Under the pieces are notes generated by a model. That model worked only from the letters and a program-made list of their open reading frames with translations, made no database searches and was not told the DNA's origin. Of a stretch of DNA of 60,000 nucleotides, positions 8,196 through 17,280 are shown piece by piece. Numbering within the stretch: the stretch's first letter is position 1; each line of letters opens with the position of its first letter. The DNA comes from Symsagittifera roscoffensis (taxonomy: Eukaryota; Xenacoelomorpha; Acoela; Convolutidae): assembly GCF_963678635.1 (NCBI RefSeq), contig NC_087062.1:86839845-86899844 (forward strand). The letters are read 5' to 3'. Both the position numbers and the translations under genes were made by a program.

Positions 8196-11100
8196 TGTTT
8201 TTTTCTGATCCAGAATGTCCTTTAATATTTTGTGTATGTGAAATATTAAAAGCTATGAGAATCATACTTAAAGGGAGACAGGGGACTGTAGATTCATTTA
8301 AGTTATACTCTAAAAGGTCTGTAGTTTCATTAATTGTTGTGTTATTAAATTTGCGAAAGTATCGGAGGAGTGTTTTGTTGCCTAGAATGGTTGAATCTGC
8401 CTTGATAGGTTTAGTTTTATATTTGTGCCATGATTTTAGTTGTCGAATTATTGGGTCCAGATTTTGATATTGTTTTAGTGTTGAAATTGTAATTGTTTCT
8501 GTTGGAGGGAGAAAAATGTTTTCAATTTCGAATTTAGATAAGGGTATTGTATCAAGTGGGTCGTGGAGGTCAAAAACTTGATTTATTGTGTATTTTGAAT
8601 CGTTTGTTTGTGGTCCTGATAAATTTACTTTATCAGTTAAATTTTCTTTTTCAATTAGTGGAAAATGGTCTTTTTTAGTTTGGTGTTGTTTTGTTCGTTT
8701 TTGTTGGGTGTTATTTTTTATCCATTGAGAATATGGGATTGGTTTGAAAGTTGATGTTCCAAGTAGATCAACTTCATAATGATTATTTTGACAATCTAAA
8801 TAAAGTGGGAAATGTTGTAAACTATTTATTTGTGATTGTTCAATATCAGTTTTTACTGCATATTTGCATTCCAATCGGGGTGATGTTTCGTTTTCTGCAA
8901 GGTAGAATTTTATGTTTTTGGGTATTTCAACTGTTGTTTTTCGTGTAAGTAATTCAGGTGGTGTATTTCGACTTAAGGTGTCTGGTAATGCAAGATTTTT
9001 TCCTGCAGTCCAAACTATATGTAAGTTTGGAAATTTCATTAGAATTAGTTGAAATCTGTAAACTCGGTGGTTTGGGTTAGATTTCTGTGTAAAGAGAAAG
9101 ATGATTGGTTTATGGTCTGTGAATAAAACTGTGGGGTGTTTTGATTCAAGTATCAGAAATTCATATTCTGTCAGTGTATATATTATGGCTGTACATTCTC
9201 TCATTAGAGTTGAGAGTCGTAGCTCTGCTTGAGTGAATAATCGAGAATTTGCTGATATGAGGTTCATTTTATTTGTACCATTATGTGATTGTAATAGTGC
9301 TGCACCGATGCCAAAGTTCGAAGCATCGCACATTGCATAAAATGGTTGATTAGGGTCTGGAATTGTGTTTGAAATTTGTTCAGTTAAAAGTTTCTTTATT
9401 TCTTCAAATCGTGCTTGATGTTCTGTGTTCCATTCAAAATTATTTTGTTGTCTAAGGATGTTATAAAATGGTCGTAGATATAATTGCATTTTATAAACAT
9501 ATTTACTTAAAAAGTTTAACATTCCAAGAAATTCTTGGATTTTCTTTTTATTTGTTGGTGGTTGAAGTTTTTGAATAGCGTCAATGCGTGATTTCAATGG
9601 AGTGATTGTTTTTCTTTCTATATTATGTCCTAAGAATTTAACTCTTGTCAAAAAGAAGTGTGATTTATCGGGGGCGGCCTTCAGATTTTCGTTCTGAAGT
9701 ATTTGGTGATATTTTTCTAAAACATTGAACATCTCGTCTTTTGTTTGTGATTGCATAAAAACATCGTCTAAATAGGTGATTGCGTTTTTCTTGAGTATTA
9801 GTGGTCTAAAAATTTTGCTCATAAAAGCTGAAAATGCTGCTGGTCCTATGGATATTCCATAGAATAAGCGGTTGAATTCATATTGTTGGTTTCCGATAAC
9901 AAATTGTGTTAAACGTCGTGATTGTTCATCTAGTGGCATTTGATTGTATGCACTATTCATATCGGCGGTTGTAAAGTATTTGCCGTTTATTTTTGTTAAA
10001 ATAACTTGTATTGGTTCAATGGGCCAATTACATTTTGATTCATCTATGAGTGAATTGAGGTATCTAGCATCGAGAACGATTTTTAATGATTCTCCTTTAG
10101 CTAGAATGATAACGGGGTTGATAAATGTGTTGCCTTTTGGTTGTTCTTCTTTATTAACTGGTGATATAATATTGTACTGTTCTAAAATATCGAGTAATCT
10201 GTTTACTTTATCATGTAAGTGAATTGGTACTTTACTTGCTCTCTGTTTTTTGAAAACTGCGTCTGGTTTTAACGGGAGATGTAGTGATGAACTGATTTTG
10301 CCAACATCGAATTTTGATGTTGCATAGACTGATGAATATTTAATTAGCTGTTTGGCTAACTTTTCGAATTCGTCTTGTGTTATTTGTGAATGTTGGAAAT
10401 TAAACATTGTTAAAAATTTCTGTTGGTCCTCTGTGTAGTTACTTATGTTGAATGTAGGTTTGAAATATGGAGTTTTTGTGAAATAATCCGTATTTCTGTT
10501 TTCGTTACTTATTATATTATTTATAGATAATTCTTCATTAAGAATTGTAGATTGGCAAATATCTAGTAATTGGAGTATATTATTTACGCGATAGGCTTTT
10601 TCGTGTATTGGTGATATTGTAGCGTTGGTTTCACAATATCCTAAAAGTCCTAAAGGTAATGTTACTTGGTAAGGTGTGTTGTTATAGACATGTAAGGAAA
10701 TGATATCTGAATTCGAATTTTTCAAATATTTTATTGAAGAAATTTTGATTTTGAAAAATTTATGAATAGGTTTGAATTCAAAATCTGACATATAAAATTT
10801 TTGTTTGTTTTGTTCCTTATCATATTGGTGAACTTGTTTAATTGAAAAGTTATAGATGTTTCCTGATAGTGGTTTCAAGTGTTTTCTTTGTTGGTTAAAT
10901 ATCGGGTAGAATTTTGAAAAGAATGGTGGTTGTTTATTTAATCTTTGAAAAAATGTTAAGGATGTTTCTTTTGTTTTTGTATATTTATCTTTGATTAATA
11001 TTTTACTATTTAGTATGTTAATTGTTGGTATATACTTCGAAATAAATGGTATTCCAATGATATTATATTTAATATCAGTGATATGGAATATTTGTTTAAA

Positions 11101-14100
11101 TGGCTTATTTAAAATTTTGCTTTGCTCCATTGTTCTGGTGGGGAGGAGAAATAATTGGATTTTTCCGTAGTTTATCAATGTTGATCCCTGTGCTGTTGCT
11201 AGCTTACTGGAGGTTTCAAGAGGTGTTAGCTTTGGGTGTAAAGTTTTTATTTCATTCCATGTGGGAATGTTTATTATGTTTGATTCTGCTCCTGAATCAA
11301 TTAAAAAATCGATTTCAAGGTCTGGTGGTTGAAATTCTTTATTTCTTGGGCTTTCTAAGAGAAATGGTATTGTCCAAATTTTTTCTTTGGGTTGTTCTTT
11401 TTGTATATTTTGATAGATGTGGTTTGTATTCAAGCATTTTGTTTTGATATTTTTATTGGTTTGATTTGTAGTGTTAATTTCATTCGTTTCTTGCGTCGTT
11501 GGTGTGGAATTTATGGGTGTAGTGTAATAATTTTGAAGAAATTCTGATTGATTTTCATATATGTGTGATGAAAAAGGTTGTTCATATATGACAGATTCAT
11601 AGTCATTTTCGACTTTTATCATATTGATAGAAAGAGTGTTTTCTGTATCGCTTTCTGAATCTGATGATGTACAGTTTATTTGATTGAGTTGTAACGTATC
11701 AGTTACTGTGTCATCAATACCTGGAGGGTCTGATGTTGTTTCTGGATTAGACTGTACTTGATTGATTTGTCTTTGATGTTTAGGTGTACTACTTCTGTGA
11801 CGATTATTAGAGTTATTATAGTGATTATTATTCCGGTGTGGTGATTGGGAATAATTTCTATAACGGTTATTATAACTTGAATGTCGATTTTGTGAATTAT
11901 TTCGCGATCTATTTTGATAATTGCTGTTTGGTCTGTTATATGAGTTATTTCTTGATCGGTTATTTGGATAATATTGATTTCGATTGTTTGAATAACTTCT
12001 ATTTCGATTATTGGAATAGTTTCTATTTCTATTATATGATGAGTTTCGTGATTGATTGTTTGGATAGTATCTATTTCTTGATTGGGAATTAGATCTAGAA
12101 GCAAACTGTGTTGTGTTTGAATTAGATCTGGAGTAGTTATTTCTACTATTTGGTCTATTGTAGTGATTTTGTGATGAATTTTGTGTGTTTCTTCGTTCTG
12201 GCGATCTTCCTCTATAACTTGAGTTATATGGGGATTGATTTCTTGTATAGCTTGTATTGTTCGGAAGTGGTTTTCCGGAACTATTGTTGCTATATACATT
12301 TTTGTTTGGTAGATTTTGATCTTTCTTCATATATTGATAAAATGACTTATTTGGTTCTTTATATTTGTGAGGTTTATTTTGACTATCTTGCTGTTTTTGT
12401 CTACATTCGGAAATACTATGTCCGTATCGTCGGCAATAATTACACCATTTTTTGAAAGATGGTTTGCCTTTAAAGTTTGGGTTCTTTTCATAAATATTGA
12501 GTATTTCAGTGATTTTCTCAACGAGGTCTGTATCTGATTCCTGTATATTGTTTATATTAGTGGGAGTCGTTTCAATTCTGTTAACGTATTGTAATTTCAG
12601 ATTTTCCGTTTCTTCTAGTTTCATCGTGATTTCTGCTTGTTCTAATTTGTCTACTAGTTTTCGAAAATCTAAATCGGGTTCTCGAATTGAGGAAGGATGG
12701 GATGCTCTCTTTTTTATTGCTATTTTCCTTAATTGTGGTGTTAAGGTCATCATTAAGATTTCTGTCATCTTTGTGTTTTTATAGTCGTGTGTATTTAGTG
12801 AATATGCTTTTCGAACTAGTGTTTCGATTCTTACTGCTAATTGCTTGATGGTTTCGTTTGGTAATCTGCGAATTTCATTGCATAAAACTCTTTGTTGTTG
12901 TTTGTTTCTTTCAGAGTCAAACATTTTTGAAAATTCCTGTGTAAACCTTTTCCAGTTTGATTTTATTTCTAGAGGTAGTACTGAAAACCATTTTTGGGCT
13001 GCGCCATCTAAGGTTGTTTGTATCAACGCTGTGCGTCGATGTATCCAGTTTTGATGTAGTGGCGTATTAATTGGTTCAGGTCCAATGTTTAAAATCAGGT
13101 TTGCTGTTACTGCATTTAAATAATCTTCTACAGAGTATTCAGGGTCTGTTCCTGTGAAAACCATTAAAGGTTTGTTTGATGTTATTGATGATCCACCCAT
13201 AAGGTATGGATTCATTGTCATTTGTAATGATTCTGCTGCATTTGGCATTTGAGAAAAATTTGAAAGTTGGTTTCTTGTTATTTCATGTTGTTGGAGATAA
13301 TATGGGAGTGGTATTTCATTTTGCATTTGTGATGGTTGATACGAGTGTGCAGTCATTGGATTTTGTTGTTGAATTGGTTGAAAAGATTGTGTATTAATTA
13401 GATTTTGTTGTTGAATTGGTTGTTGATGTTGTGCATCTATCGGTTGTGAAGAAAAATTTCTATGATTTGTACGTGTTTTCTGTATTCCTTGTCTACGATA
13501 TTCTTGAGTATATGGTGCAAATATGTCTGGTTGTAAGAAATCATCATCTGAGGATAAATAATCCATTTGATAAGATGTCTGTTTCTTATTTTTATTTTGT
13601 TGAAAAAATGGGTAATTTTCACTGTGATCCTGTGGAGGATTTGTTTGGAAATTTATTGAATTAGGTTGGGCCATTGGGTTATCCCAGTTTCGAGATCTTG
13701 TATACTGGTTAAAATTTCTTCGTGGTTGGTAATTTGTTTTTGATGGATGTGTATAATTATAATTATGGTCTGCAAAGTTGTTTCTAGTGAATGTTTTGCG
13801 TGTTTTTGATGGTATTGTCATGGGTCTGTATGTTTGGTAATCCATATGTGAATATTTTGGAGCAACCGAAGGTTTAACGGTTGATTGTAAGGTTACTTGT
13901 GTTTGTGAAGGATTTGTATTTCTTGGTGTTGTTAAATTTGGGTGTATTGGTGAAATACTTTGTTGTGTAGTTGTTGTGTGTACAATTTCTTCATTTATGA
14001 AGTGTGATGGTGTCTGGATATCTTGTTGAGTAAGATTCCTAGTTCCATTGAGGTTTTCGTTGTGTATGACTGTAGAGTTTAAGCTATTATTTTGTGTATC

Positions 14101-14904
14101 GGGCAAAAATGTATTATAGTTTAATGGTGTTGCATCAATGGTGAATGGTATTACTCTTACATAATCTCTTATGTAAGATATTGTACTTAATGTTTGACTT
14201 GAGATTGATTGTGGGAAGCTTATAAATGCGGGATGAGACCATTCGGGGTCCCAAACATAATCTGATTGTTCTGTGATAGCGGTATCATCGTAATCTATTA
14301 TGAACCATGCCAAAATTTTTTGTAGATCGTGTTTTGTATGTTGTGAAACGTCGTCTTTCGTGAAATTTTCTTTAATAATGTTTAAATAACTAGAGAGTAG
14401 TGTGATTTCATGTCGTACTCTTAAATGTTTAGATGTTTCTGTCGGTGAGACATTTGTTATTGGGATTTCGTTTTCTAATATCGAAATATAACTATATATT
14501 ATTGCGAAAACTTCATTAGTGAAAATGGAGTTTGCTCTTTGTGAGTTATGGTATTGAATGCTTTTTATATATTCTGAAAAAACTTTTGAAAATTCTAAAT
14601 CAAGATCGTCTGTTTGAATTGTATATTTTCTATGATTATGGTTTGGTGAGGTGAATTCTATGGAGTAGATTTCATACTGTTGTGTTATGTTGCATATATC
14701 TTTTAGGTAGTGGTCTATGATTTGTCTTTTGATTTTTACATCTGGGAACTCTGTTTTACATGGACTGATTCCGGGTTCAAATAAATTTAATAGTAAAATT
14801 TTGCAAAATATATGCTGTCCTCTATCAGTGGTTGCATCTACTATAAAAGGAAAGATTTCATCATCATCTGGAGTTTCGTCACCTGGGGTGTGCGTTGAGC
14901 TCAT
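8128..14904 (-). CDS. gag-pol: Gag-protease-reverse transcriptase-RNase H polyprotein (2258 aa)
   Basis: Domains in order: a long Thr/Ser/Asn/Gln-rich N-terminal part; a gag capsid-like helical region (about residues 570-780); a CCHC zinc knuckle with C-X2-C-X4-H-X4-C spacing near residue 818; an Arg/Asn/Ser/Tyr-rich low-complexity tract (about 880-1050); an aspartic protease with a DSGA motif near 1200; a reverse transcriptase with the YLDD catalytic box near 1708; an RNase H starting with a CDAS motif near 1861; and the His-His half of the integrase zinc finger at the C-terminus. Gag and pol share one frame with no stop or slip between them, so the gag:pol ratio is not set by frameshifting. 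The ORF ends early at an A7 run inside integrase. The start ATG overlaps the end of the 155-aa ORF by 26 bases. Confidence 0.92.
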   Translation of the reverse strand: MSSTHTPGDETPDDDEIFPFIVDATTDRGQHIFCKILLLNLFEPGISPCKTEFPDVKIKRQIIDHYLKDICNITQQYEIYSIEFTSPNHNHRKYTIQTDDLDLEFSKVFSEYIKSIQYHNSQRANSIFTNEVFAIIYSYISILENEIPITNVSPTETSKHLRVRHEITLLSSYLNIIKENFTKDDVSQHTKHDLQKILAWFIIDYDDTAITEQSDYVWDPEWSHPAFISFPQSISSQTLSTISYIRDYVRVIPFTIDATPLNYNTFLPDTQNNSLNSTVIHNENLNGTRNLTQQDIQTPSHFINEEIVHTTTTQQSISPIHPNLTTPRNTNPSQTQVTLQSTVKPSVAPKYSHMDYQTYRPMTIPSKTRKTFTRNNFADHNYNYTHPSKTNYQPRRNFNQYTRSRNWDNPMAQPNSINFQTNPPQDHSENYPFFQQNKNKKQTSYQMDYLSSDDDFLQPDIFAPYTQEYRRQGIQKTRTNHRNFSSQPIDAQHQQPIQQQNLINTQSFQPIQQQNPMTAHSYQPSQMQNEIPLPYYLQQHEITRNQLSNFSQMPNAAESLQMTMNPYLMGGSSITSNKPLMVFTGTDPEYSVEDYLNAVTANLILNIGPEPINTPLHQNWIHRRTALIQTTLDGAAQKWFSVLPLEIKSNWKRFTQEFSKMFDSERNKQQQRVLCNEIRRLPNETIKQLAVRIETLVRKAYSLNTHDYKNTKMTEILMMTLTPQLRKIAIKKRASHPSSIREPDLDFRKLVDKLEQAEITMKLEETENLKLQYVNRIETTPTNINNIQESDTDLVEKITEILNIYEKNPNFKGKPSFKKWCNYCRRYGHSISECRQKQQDSQNKPHKYKEPNKSFYQYMKKDQNLPNKNVYSNNSSGKPLPNNTSYTRNQSPYNSSYRGRSPERRNTQNSSQNHYNRPNSRNNYSRSNSNTTQFASRSNSQSRNRYYPNNQSRNSSYNRNRNYSNNRNRSYSNNRNQYYPNNRSRNNSYNRPNSNYQNRSRNNSQNRHSSYNNRYRNYSQSPHRNNNHYNNSNNRHRSSTPKHQRQINQVQSNPETTSDPPGIDDTVTDTLQLNQINCTSSDSESDTENTLSINMIKVENDYESVIYEQPFSSHIYENQSEFLQNYYTTPINSTPTTQETNEINTTNQTNKNIKTKCLNTNHIYQNIQKEQPKEKIWTIPFLLESPRNKEFQPPDLEIDFLIDSGAESNIINIPTWNEIKTLHPKLTPLETSSKLATAQGSTLINYGKIQLFLLPTRTMEQSKILNKPFKQIFHITDIKYNIIGIPFISKYIPTINILNSKILIKDKYTKTKETSLTFFQRLNKQPPFFSKFYPIFNQQRKHLKPLSGNIYNFSIKQVHQYDKEQNKQKFYMSDFEFKPIHKFFKIKISSIKYLKNSNSDIISLHVYNNTPYQVTLPLGLLGYCETNATISPIHEKAYRVNNILQLLDICQSTILNEELSINNIISNENRNTDYFTKTPYFKPTFNISNYTEDQQKFLTMFNFQHSQITQDEFEKLAKQLIKYSSVYATSKFDVGKISSSLHLPLKPDAVFKKQRASKVPIHLHDKVNRLLDILEQYNIISPVNKEEQPKGNTFINPVIILAKGESLKIVLDARYLNSLIDESKCNWPIEPIQVILTKINGKYFTTADMNSAYNQMPLDEQSRRLTQFVIGNQQYEFNRLFYGISIGPAAFSAFMSKIFRPLILKKNAITYLDDVFMQSQTKDEMFNVLEKYHQILQNENLKAAPDKSHFFLTRVKFLGHNIERKTITPLKSRIDAIQKLQPPTNKKKIQEFLGMLNFLSKYVYKMQLYLRPFYNILRQQNNFEWNTEHQARFEEIKKLLTEQISNTIPDPNQPFYAMCDASNFGIGAALLQSHNGTNKMNLISANSRLFTQAELRLSTLMRECTAIIYTLTEYEFLILESKHPTVLFTDHKPIIFLFTQKSNPNHRVYRFQLILMKFPNLHIVWTAGKNLALPDTLSRNTPPELLTRKTTVEIPKNIKFYLAENETSPRLECKYAVKTDIEQSQINSLQHFPLYLDCQNNHYEVDLLGTSTFKPIPYSQWIKNNTQQKRTKQHQTKKDHFPLIEKENLTDKVNLSGPQTNDSKYTINQVFDLHDPLDTIPLSKFEIENIFLPPTETITISTLKQYQNLDPIIRQLKSWHKYKTKPIKADSTILGNKTLLRYFRKFNNTTINETTDLLEYNLNESTVPCLPLSMILIAFNISHTQNIKGHSGSEKNIFKLYTKFLFPKCTNLDKSTMQ

Positions 14905-15346
14905 TTTTTCGTTCGATGACTGTTAATATGTAATTATTAATGTGTCGAATTGGTTGATTCCAATTGTATAAATGTACTGGTTTATGTTTATACTGCTTTT
15001 TTATTCTTCTTTTTCCTCTTTTTGATGAATTTGAAGTTGTTTCTGAGTCAGAAAAATATAATTGATCGTGAAGTGGGCAATTTTTATCTATTGATTCTTT
15101 TAGTTTGTAAAGTTCGTCTAAACTGTTGGTTTCTGATTCTGAAAATGCGTTTCGATTTTTTGAAAATCTTTTTCGTGTTATTTGTCTTTGTTTCGTTATT
15201 ATTTTTCTTTTTAGTGTTTGTCGTTTTGTTCGAATGTATCCTACTGTTTGTGTATGAGGTGTGATTACAAGGTCGTATTTTTTGTTATCTATTTCACAAT
15301 TGTGTAAAACGATTGTTTGTTTATTTCCTAGGTTTTTAAATGACAT
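14879..15346 (-). CDS. 155-aa basic ORF upstream of gag
   Basis: A Lys/Arg-rich 155-aa frame with a basic cluster around residues 40-65, an acidic Ser/Glu patch around residues 66-105, then a second Lys/Arg run. It is the first ORF after the leader and overlaps the gag-pol ATG by 26 bases in another frame. Basic clusters suggest nucleic-acid binding or nuclear import. No family recognised. Most Ty3/Gypsy elements start with gag, so an extra leading ORF is unusual. If it is translated from the genomic RNA, gag-pol would need reinitiation or leaky scanning. Confidence 0.55.
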   Translation of the reverse strand: MSFKNLGNKQTIVLHNCEIDNKKYDLVITPHTQTVGYIRTKRQTLKRKIITKQRQITRKRFSKNRNAFSESETNSLDELYKLKESIDKNCPLHDQLYFSDSETTSNSSKRGKRRIKKQYKHKPVHLYNWNQPIRHINNYILTVIERKNELNAHPR

Positions 15347-15862
15347 AAGGTTTAGGATGACGGATGCAAAAAGGTGTTAAGTGAATTCTAATTGCTTAAA
15401 CTGTTAGTCCTTACGATTTTTTGGTTAGCTTAACCTGGGTCTATTTGTTCAGGGTTGGAGAGAACAGTATATCTATTCCGGAGAATGATTTTTACTTTCT
15501 CGTGACTAGTATAAGTTAAGGTGTTAACTTACTTAATCTTACTTAGGGGTAGTGATTGTGTTCAAAGGTTGGAGAATAGTAAATCGATCCACAAGGTTCA
15601 GGTATAATTAGAACGCGAGTAGTTCGTTAGATACTATTTTAAACTTACTAAGTCTAAGATTTATCCTGGGTCTGGTAAGAGGGGGGGTCAAGTGAAGGAT
15701 GAATAACCGAAGTTCTTCACTGTTTATCCTAATTTGAATGATTATTTTTGTTTAAAAATTTCTATTAGTCTTAGGTCTTTAGAAAGGGTTGGATAGTGAA
15801 TCGACGTTTGAGGTCGTTAGACACTTGCTAAGTGGGTGGGTGAGAACAAAGTTGTTCTGTTT

Positions 15863-15947
15863 GATCCAAGGATAAGCCTTGATGATCAAATTTGAAATTT
15901 AATTAAGTAGAAAATGATTTAAGATCCAAGGATAAGCCTTGATGATC
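15863..15947. repeat. 25-bp perfect direct repeat in the element leader
   Basis: The same 25 bases occur at 15863-15887 and 15923-15947, 60 bases apart. Each copy contains CAAGG and CCTTG five bases apart, so each can form a small hairpin. Duplicated hairpins in a retroelement leader can serve in packaging or dimerisation; here that is inference. Confidence 0.8.
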
Positions 15948-16864
15948 TGATTTTAAAATTAAGTGAATTTAAGTTTTAATAAAATTTTAAATTTGTGTAA
16001 AGGAAAGATTTAGTGTTTTATGATACTAGTGGGTTTATGATTGCTGTTATGTTTTAGGTGATGAAGCTGGAACAACAGGATGATTTATGATTACTAACCA
16101 TTTATTGTCATGCTACTAATTTTTATTTTTATTTTTCAATAAATATTTTTCAAACATGTTTTGTATATTACTGCAGAGTTTTAGGAAAACGATCTGAGAT
16201 CTTTTTATCAATCGTTATTGTATATTATTAATTTTGTTTAGCGCCTGAAATGATTTTGAAGATTAACTTCAAGGTTTTATGTTTGCAAATGAAAATCTAA
16301 ATTCATTGCCAGTAGTATTCTAAATATAAAAGTTTGTTCTGGTTTTTGCCTAACTATCATATAGCTATATGGCAAGTTTCTACTTTGTCGTATGTCGTCT
16401 CTGGTTCGAGGTCTTCTTCCAATTCCGGGTAGTTCTGTTATGGTTCGGAATATTGGCTTTGATCTATTGAGTCGTAGAGACATTTCGATTAAATTATTGT
16501 CGTATAACATTTTGTAAATGTTTTTGTCTAATTTCTAATCTATTTTGGTTAATTCTAAGCTATTAAGGTCTTGTTCGAGACTTATGGTCGCACCAGATGA
16601 GTTAGATTTTGAGTGTATAACTCATAGAGTAATTTCGGATAGGGTACACCGTCTGCTCGTCACGCTATCTTATTTTCGGCCGGATAGATTCGTGCAACTT
16701 CTTAGTCTAATACCGATCCTAATCTTACTCTTATACTATCTAGTCTCAGGTTGTTTAACTAGTCTCTGCTAGGCTCAATAGATCTAGGGTATACTGGTTT
16801 ATTGCGGCTGCTGAAGCACTCGGGAGAGTCCAACTAATTTCTAAGTTAAATTCAAATCTCTCTG

Positions 16865-16892
16865 GTGCTGAAATTACAAGTAACTTCAGCAC
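16865..16892. repeat. 28-bp near-perfect hairpin
   Basis: Two 13-base arms starting with GTGCTGAA and ending with TTCAGCAC pair with one mismatch around a two-base loop. It sits where the composition changes from element-like to host-like, so it may lie at or near the outer end of the LTR. Confidence 0.6.
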
Positions 16893-17029
16893 TTACAAAT
16901 AAGTGGGTTGTTAGTTAGATGGATCATGATTGGTTAATATTAAATACTTTACATTGGTAAAATATCTAATTTATCCAATCATAAAATGTAGTTTAGATCA
17001 GGTTCCAATTATATCGCGCGTTAATTGTC

Positions 17030-17260
17030 CCAAATTGGTCAAAATGGCCAAACTGGCAATCTTTAAACCCTCATAACTTTACGAAAAATGATCACAGGTA
17101 AAATATCTTTTCAAATTTTAGCTCAAGACAACAATGGCTTTGGAATGATAAAAAAAATTCCGTCAAAAATGGCCAGTTAAAAAGTCGAAATTTGTCTGAA
17201 GAAAAAAAAAACCCACCCGAGCACAAATATTCCGTTACTTTCGTATCGAAAGTCGGAACA
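17030..17260 (+). mobile_element. MITE fragment ending AGTCGGAACA
   Basis: The right half of a short repeat family also seen at 17642-18402, 38712-38882 and 38946-39286. It has the family's internal CACCCGAGCACAAATATTCC and a terminal hairpin ACTTTCG-TAT-CGAAAGT before the end AGTCGGAACA. It lies about 20 bases from ISWI exon 5. Confidence 0.65.
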
Positions 17261-17280
17261 ATAAAACTACAACAACATAC

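Larger units (their letters stand above)
1..16900 (-). mobile_element. Large retrovirus-like Ty3/Gypsy LTR element with env and accessory ORFs (3' end outside window)
   Basis: A single minus-strand transcription unit reads leader, basic ORF, gag-pol, two small membrane ORFs, an ATG-less ORF, env-like, and two further ORFs. The order protease, RT, RNase H, integrase is that of Ty3/Gypsy (Metaviridae) and retroviruses. The coding strand is A+C-rich and very poor in G, so the plus strand looks G/T-rich up to about 15350, and this change of composition helps outline the element. The 5' LTR should lie within about 16000-16900. The 3' LTR is not seen and is presumably left of base 1, so LTR ends, target duplication and age cannot be determined here. 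The element looks close to intact: almost every long frame is open and only pol shows frame slips. The right boundary given is approximate. Confidence 0.85.
15347..16900 (-). other. Structured leader and presumed 5' LTR of the element
   Basis: No convincing gene. A three-fold recurring motif of the type GGTTGGA(GA)ATAGT.AATCGA occurs near 15455, 15570 and 15788 on the plus strand. A perfect 25-bp direct repeat occupies 15863-15887 and 15923-15947. Several self-complementary stretches occur, for example 15842-15857. Further right lies AT-rich DNA with polyadenylation-like AATAAA motifs. A short 77-aa minus-strand frame (16277-16510) has no recognisable content. LTR boundaries and the primer binding site could not be fixed without the second LTR. 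Confidence 0.5.

Noticed and set aside
8195-8210. Programmed -1 frameshift at the A AAA AAC heptamer in pol
   Set aside because: The heptamer fits the slippery pattern, but the integrase continues in the +1 frame and the -1 frame soon stops, so the pattern is coincidental.
11703-12299. 198-aa minus-strand ORF inside gag
   Set aside because: It is another frame of the Arg/Asn-rich repeat tract, which keeps several frames open; its Ile/Thr/His content follows from the repeats. No start context or overlap evidence supports it.
227-15346. Exogenous virus or bacterial contamination
   Set aside because: The gag-pol with integrase and its apparent position inside a spliced host gene indicate an integrated element.
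15347-17280. Sixth ISWI exon (DEAH box) between element and exon 5
   Set aside because: I looked on the minus strand for the codons of DEAHRIKNE and found none.
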